Source: an uncultured Alistipes sp. (GTDB lineage Bacteria; Bacteroidota; Bacteroidia; Bacteroidales; Rikenellaceae). Taken from it: a stretch of DNA of 7,602 nt. The notes below the pieces were generated by a model. The model did no database searches, had not been told where the DNA came from, and saw nothing but the letters and a program-made list of their open reading frames with translations. Within the stretch, counting starts at the first letter, position 1, and every line of letters starts with the position of its first letter. The stretch covers positions 1 to 7,602 of the forward strand of contig CAJGEC010000041.1 of assembly GCA_904502285.1 (NCBI GenBank), given 5' to 3'. Below are positions 5,881-7,602 of the stretch, piece by piece. The translations under genes were made by a program, and so were the position numbers.

Positions 5881-5900
5881 ATTGTTATTATTCAAACAAT
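5881..5900. promoter_or_regulatory. Dyad over the -33 region of the sdh promoter, candidate operator
   Basis: ATTGTT (5881-5886) and AACAAT (5895-5900) form a perfect 6-bp inverted repeat with an 8-nt spacer. It covers the -33 TTG and ends 3 nt before the -7 box. The position would suit a dimeric regulator, but the DNA is A/T-rich and a chance match is possible. Confidence 0.35.
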
Positions 5901-5911
5901 TCTTATCTTTG
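5882..5911 (+). promoter_or_regulatory. Promoter of the succinate dehydrogenase/fumarate reductase operon
   Basis: TTG at 5882-5884 (-33) and TATCTTTG at 5904-5911 (-7) are 19 nt apart, a good match to the Bacteroidota consensus. The predicted start near 5915 leaves a leader of about 85-90 nt before sdhC. The leader contains a small perfect hairpin, ATCGC-TATG-GCGAT at 5923-5936, and a very A/T-rich stretch just before the ATG, which should keep the start codon unstructured. Confidence 0.82.
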
Positions 5912-6002
5912 CGGTAATGTTTATCGCTATGGCGATTGTTGCAGAGAGGCTTAAAAGATTAATCGACAAAACTATTTATCATAAATTTTAAATTTTTACA
6001 CT

Positions 6003-6716
6003 ATGAGCTGTTTTTTAACTAATTCATCAGTGGGAAAGAAACTCGTTATGAGTATCACAGGCTGTTTCCTTGTACTCTTCATTCTTTTCCATATGTCAAT
6101 GAACCTCACAATGCTTTTCAGCTACGAGGCTTATGACCTTATTTGTGAGTTCCTCGGAGCTAACTGGTATGCACTTGTTGCTACTGTGGTGTTGGCAGGT
6201 GGTGTTGCAATTCACTTCCTCTATGCTTTCATCCTCACTATCAACAACTACCGCGCTCGTGGTAGCCAGCGTTACGACGTAACTGTTCAGGAGAAGGGTG
6301 TTTCTTGGGCTTCTAAGAATATGCTTGTTTTGGGCGTAATCGTAATTCTTGGTCTTGGTCTTCACCTCGTACACTTCTGGTCAAAGATGCAGTTGGTAGA
6401 GCTTATGGGTCACCACGCATCTGTAGTAGAGGGTATGGAGGTTGGTGCTACCAGCGGTGCCGCACTTATGATGATCACCTTCTCTAAGTGGTACAACGTA
6501 GTTCTCTACATCGTATGGTTCGCAGCTTTGTGGTTCCACCTTACTCACGGTGTATGGTCTATGTTCCAGACAGTAGGTTGGGCAAACGACACTTGGTACC
6601 CACGTTTGAAGTGCTTGGGTAACATCGTTGCTACCCTCATCTTCCTCGGCTTTACCGTGGTTGCTGTTTACTGCTTCTTCGTAAGCACTCCAGACCTTAT
6701 CGAGTCTCTTATCTAA
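6003..6716 (+). CDS. sdhC: Succinate dehydrogenase / fumarate reductase cytochrome b subunit (type B, diheme)
   Basis: A 237-residue integral membrane subunit that carries b-type hemes and passes electrons between the quinone (menaquinone) pool and the flavoprotein/iron-sulfur subunits. Five hydrophobic segments are visible at about residues 14-38, 56-80, 106-126, 164-188 and 205-229, as in the single-subunit diheme anchors of Wolinella and Bacillus. Likely heme ligands are His30, His71, His121 (or His124) and His182 in a His-Leu-Thr-His-Gly stretch followed by Gln189-Thr-Val-Gly; the pairing is inferred from the family. In Bacteroidales this complex commonly works as a fumarate reductase in anaerobic succinate production, so direction cannot be read from sequence. 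The start ATG 6003 follows A/T-rich DNA without a Shine-Dalgarno motif. sdhA begins 44 nt downstream with no terminator or promoter between, so the genes are co-transcribed; the iron-sulfur subunit would be expected beyond the window. Confidence 0.96.
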   Translation: MSCFLTNSSVGKKLVMSITGCFLVLFILFHMSMNLTMLFSYEAYDLICEFLGANWYALVATVVLAGGVAIHFLYAFILTINNYRARGSQRYDVTVQEKGVSWASKNMLVLGVIVILGLGLHLVHFWSKMQLVELMGHHASVVEGMEVGATSGAALMMITFSKWYNVVLYIVWFAALWFHLTHGVWSMFQTVGWANDTWYPRLKCLGNIVATLIFLGFTVVAVYCFFVSTPDLIESLI

Positions 6717-6760
6717 TACTCGATACTCACATTACTGATAACAATAAAAACTAAAATATT

Positions 6761-7602
6761 ATGGCTTATAAATTAGATGCAAAAACACCTGCTGGTGAAT
6801 TGGCACAGAAGTGGAGTAACCACAAGGCTGCGATTAAGGTCGTAAGCCCTGCAAATAAGCGTAAGTTGGATATCATCGTTGTAGGTACCGGTCTTGGCGG
6901 TGCATCTGCAGCTGCTTCACTTGGTGAGCTTGGCTACAATGTAAAGATCTTCTGCATCTCTGACTCTCCACGCCGTGCGCACTCTATCGCTGCACAGGGT
7001 GGTATCAACGCTGCTAAGAACTATCAGAACGATAACGACTCTGTATATCGTCTCTTCTACGATACAATCAAGGGTGGTGACTACCGCGCACGAGAGGCTA
7101 ACGTATATCGTTTGGCTGAGGTTTCTAACCTCATTATCGACCAGTGCGTAGCACAGGGTGTACCTTTCGCACGTGAGTACGGTGGTTTGTTGGCTAACCG
7201 TTCATTCGGTGGTGCTCAGGTATCTCGTACATTCTATGCTCGTGGTCAGACCGGTCAGCAGTTGTTGTTGGGTGCATACGCTGCATTGAACAAGGAGATT
7301 GCTGCTGGTTCAGTGAAGTCATACCCACGTCACGAGATGTTGGATGTTGTTATTGAGAATGGCGAGGCTTGCGGTATTATCGCACGTAACCTCGTTACTG
7401 GTGAGATCGAGCGTCACGGTGCTCACGCTGTAGTTATCGCTACAGGTGGTTACGGTAACGTATTCTTCCTCTCAACTAACGCTATGGCATCTAACGGTTC
7501 TGCAGCATTCCAGTGCTACCGTAAGGGTGCTGGTTTCGCTAACCCTTGCTTCACACAGATTCACCCTACTTGTATCCCTGTTCACGGTACACAGCAGTCT
7601 AA
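6761..7602 (+). CDS. sdhA: Succinate dehydrogenase / fumarate reductase flavoprotein subunit (3' truncated)
   Basis: The catalytic FAD subunit interconverting succinate and fumarate on the cytoplasmic face of the membrane, anchored by the SdhC homologue just upstream. The first 280 residues are present and the frame is open at the window end; full-length relatives have about 600-660 residues. Val-Val-Gly-Thr-Gly-Leu-Gly-Gly-Ala at 40-48 is the FAD dinucleotide-binding motif. Arg71-Arg-Ala-His74-Ser-Ile-Ala-Ala-Gln-Gly-Gly contains His74, the expected covalent attachment site for FAD. Arg-Thr-Phe-Tyr-Ala-Arg-Gly-Gln-Thr-Gly-Gln-Gln in the middle and Ala-Thr-Gly-Gly-Tyr-Gly-Asn-Val-Phe further on are family stretches. 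Gln266-Ile-His-Pro-Thr near the cut carries a conserved substrate-region His268. The N-terminal extension of about 35 residues before the FAD motif fits the Wolinella/Bacillus-like branch rather than E. coli FrdA. ATG 6761 is preceded by an A-rich stretch. Confidence 0.98.
   Translation, partial: MAYKLDAKTPAGELAQKWSNHKAAIKVVSPANKRKLDIIVVGTGLGGASAAASLGELGYNVKIFCISDSPRRAHSIAAQGGINAAKNYQNDNDSVYRLFYDTIKGGDYRAREANVYRLAEVSNLIIDQCVAQGVPFAREYGGLLANRSFGGAQVSRTFYARGQTGQQLLLGAYAALNKEIAAGSVKSYPRHEMLDVVIENGEACGIIARNLVTGEIERHGAHAVVIATGGYGNVFFLSTNAMASNGSAAFQCYRKGAGFANPCFTQIHPTCIPVHGTQQS

Noticed and set aside
1..7602. A defence, mobile or otherwise novel multi-gene system
   Set aside because: Every long ORF except the lipoprotein belongs to a common housekeeping family. 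There are no transposase, integrase, toxin-antitoxin, nuclease-array or phage signatures, and no abrupt change in base or codon use that would mark an island.

Overview
The window looks like a stretch of chromosome from a Bacteroidota bacterium, most likely order Bacteroidales. Three of the four promoter candidates carry TATCTTTG and the fourth TAATTTTG, all fitting the TAnnTTTG -7 element typical of that phylum. Start codons are preceded by A/T-rich DNA rather than a Shine-Dalgarno sequence. The gene content also fits: single-chain glycyl-tRNA synthetase, the diheme type-B succinate dehydrogenase/fumarate reductase membrane subunit ahead of the flavoprotein subunit, and a signal peptidase II lipoprotein with fibronectin-III-like units. 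An Alistipes/Rikenellaceae-like genome is a guess only.

Positions 1-1752 hold a plus-strand housekeeping cluster. It runs from the 3' end of glyS through a tightly packed 36-residue single-membrane-span ORF (582-692), ruvX and def, and closes with a strong intrinsic terminator (1708-1752). Positions 1762-3455 hold a monocistronic unit: promoter, a 519-residue lipoprotein with a five-fold Glu-Asn-Pro linker, and a terminator whose T-tract reaches the stop codon of the convergent next gene.

Positions 3454-5104 hold a minus-strand pair transcribed leftward: a PhnP-like metallo-beta-lactamase-fold hydrolase, then a classical short-chain dehydrogenase 13 nt downstream. Their promoter lies so close to the hydrolase ATG that the mRNA is predicted to be leaderless or nearly so. 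About 160 bp without a recognisable gene follows, then a minus-strand 5-formyltetrahydrofolate cyclo-ligase (5267-5803).

A 199-bp divergent intergenic region carries promoters for the cyclo-ligase and, on the plus strand, for the succinate dehydrogenase/fumarate reductase operon (sdhC complete, sdhA cut by the window end). The sdh promoter has a good -33/-7 pair, a 20-bp dyad over the -33 element and a leader of roughly 85-90 nt.

Most of the window is ordinary core metabolism: translation, protein maturation, DNA repair, folate and anaerobic respiration. I see no mobile element, CRISPR array, defence system or RNA gene. The observations most worth a second look are the 36-residue membrane ORF, the near-leaderless hydrolase promoter, and the multi-domain lipoprotein with its slippage-prone linker and aligned cysteines.
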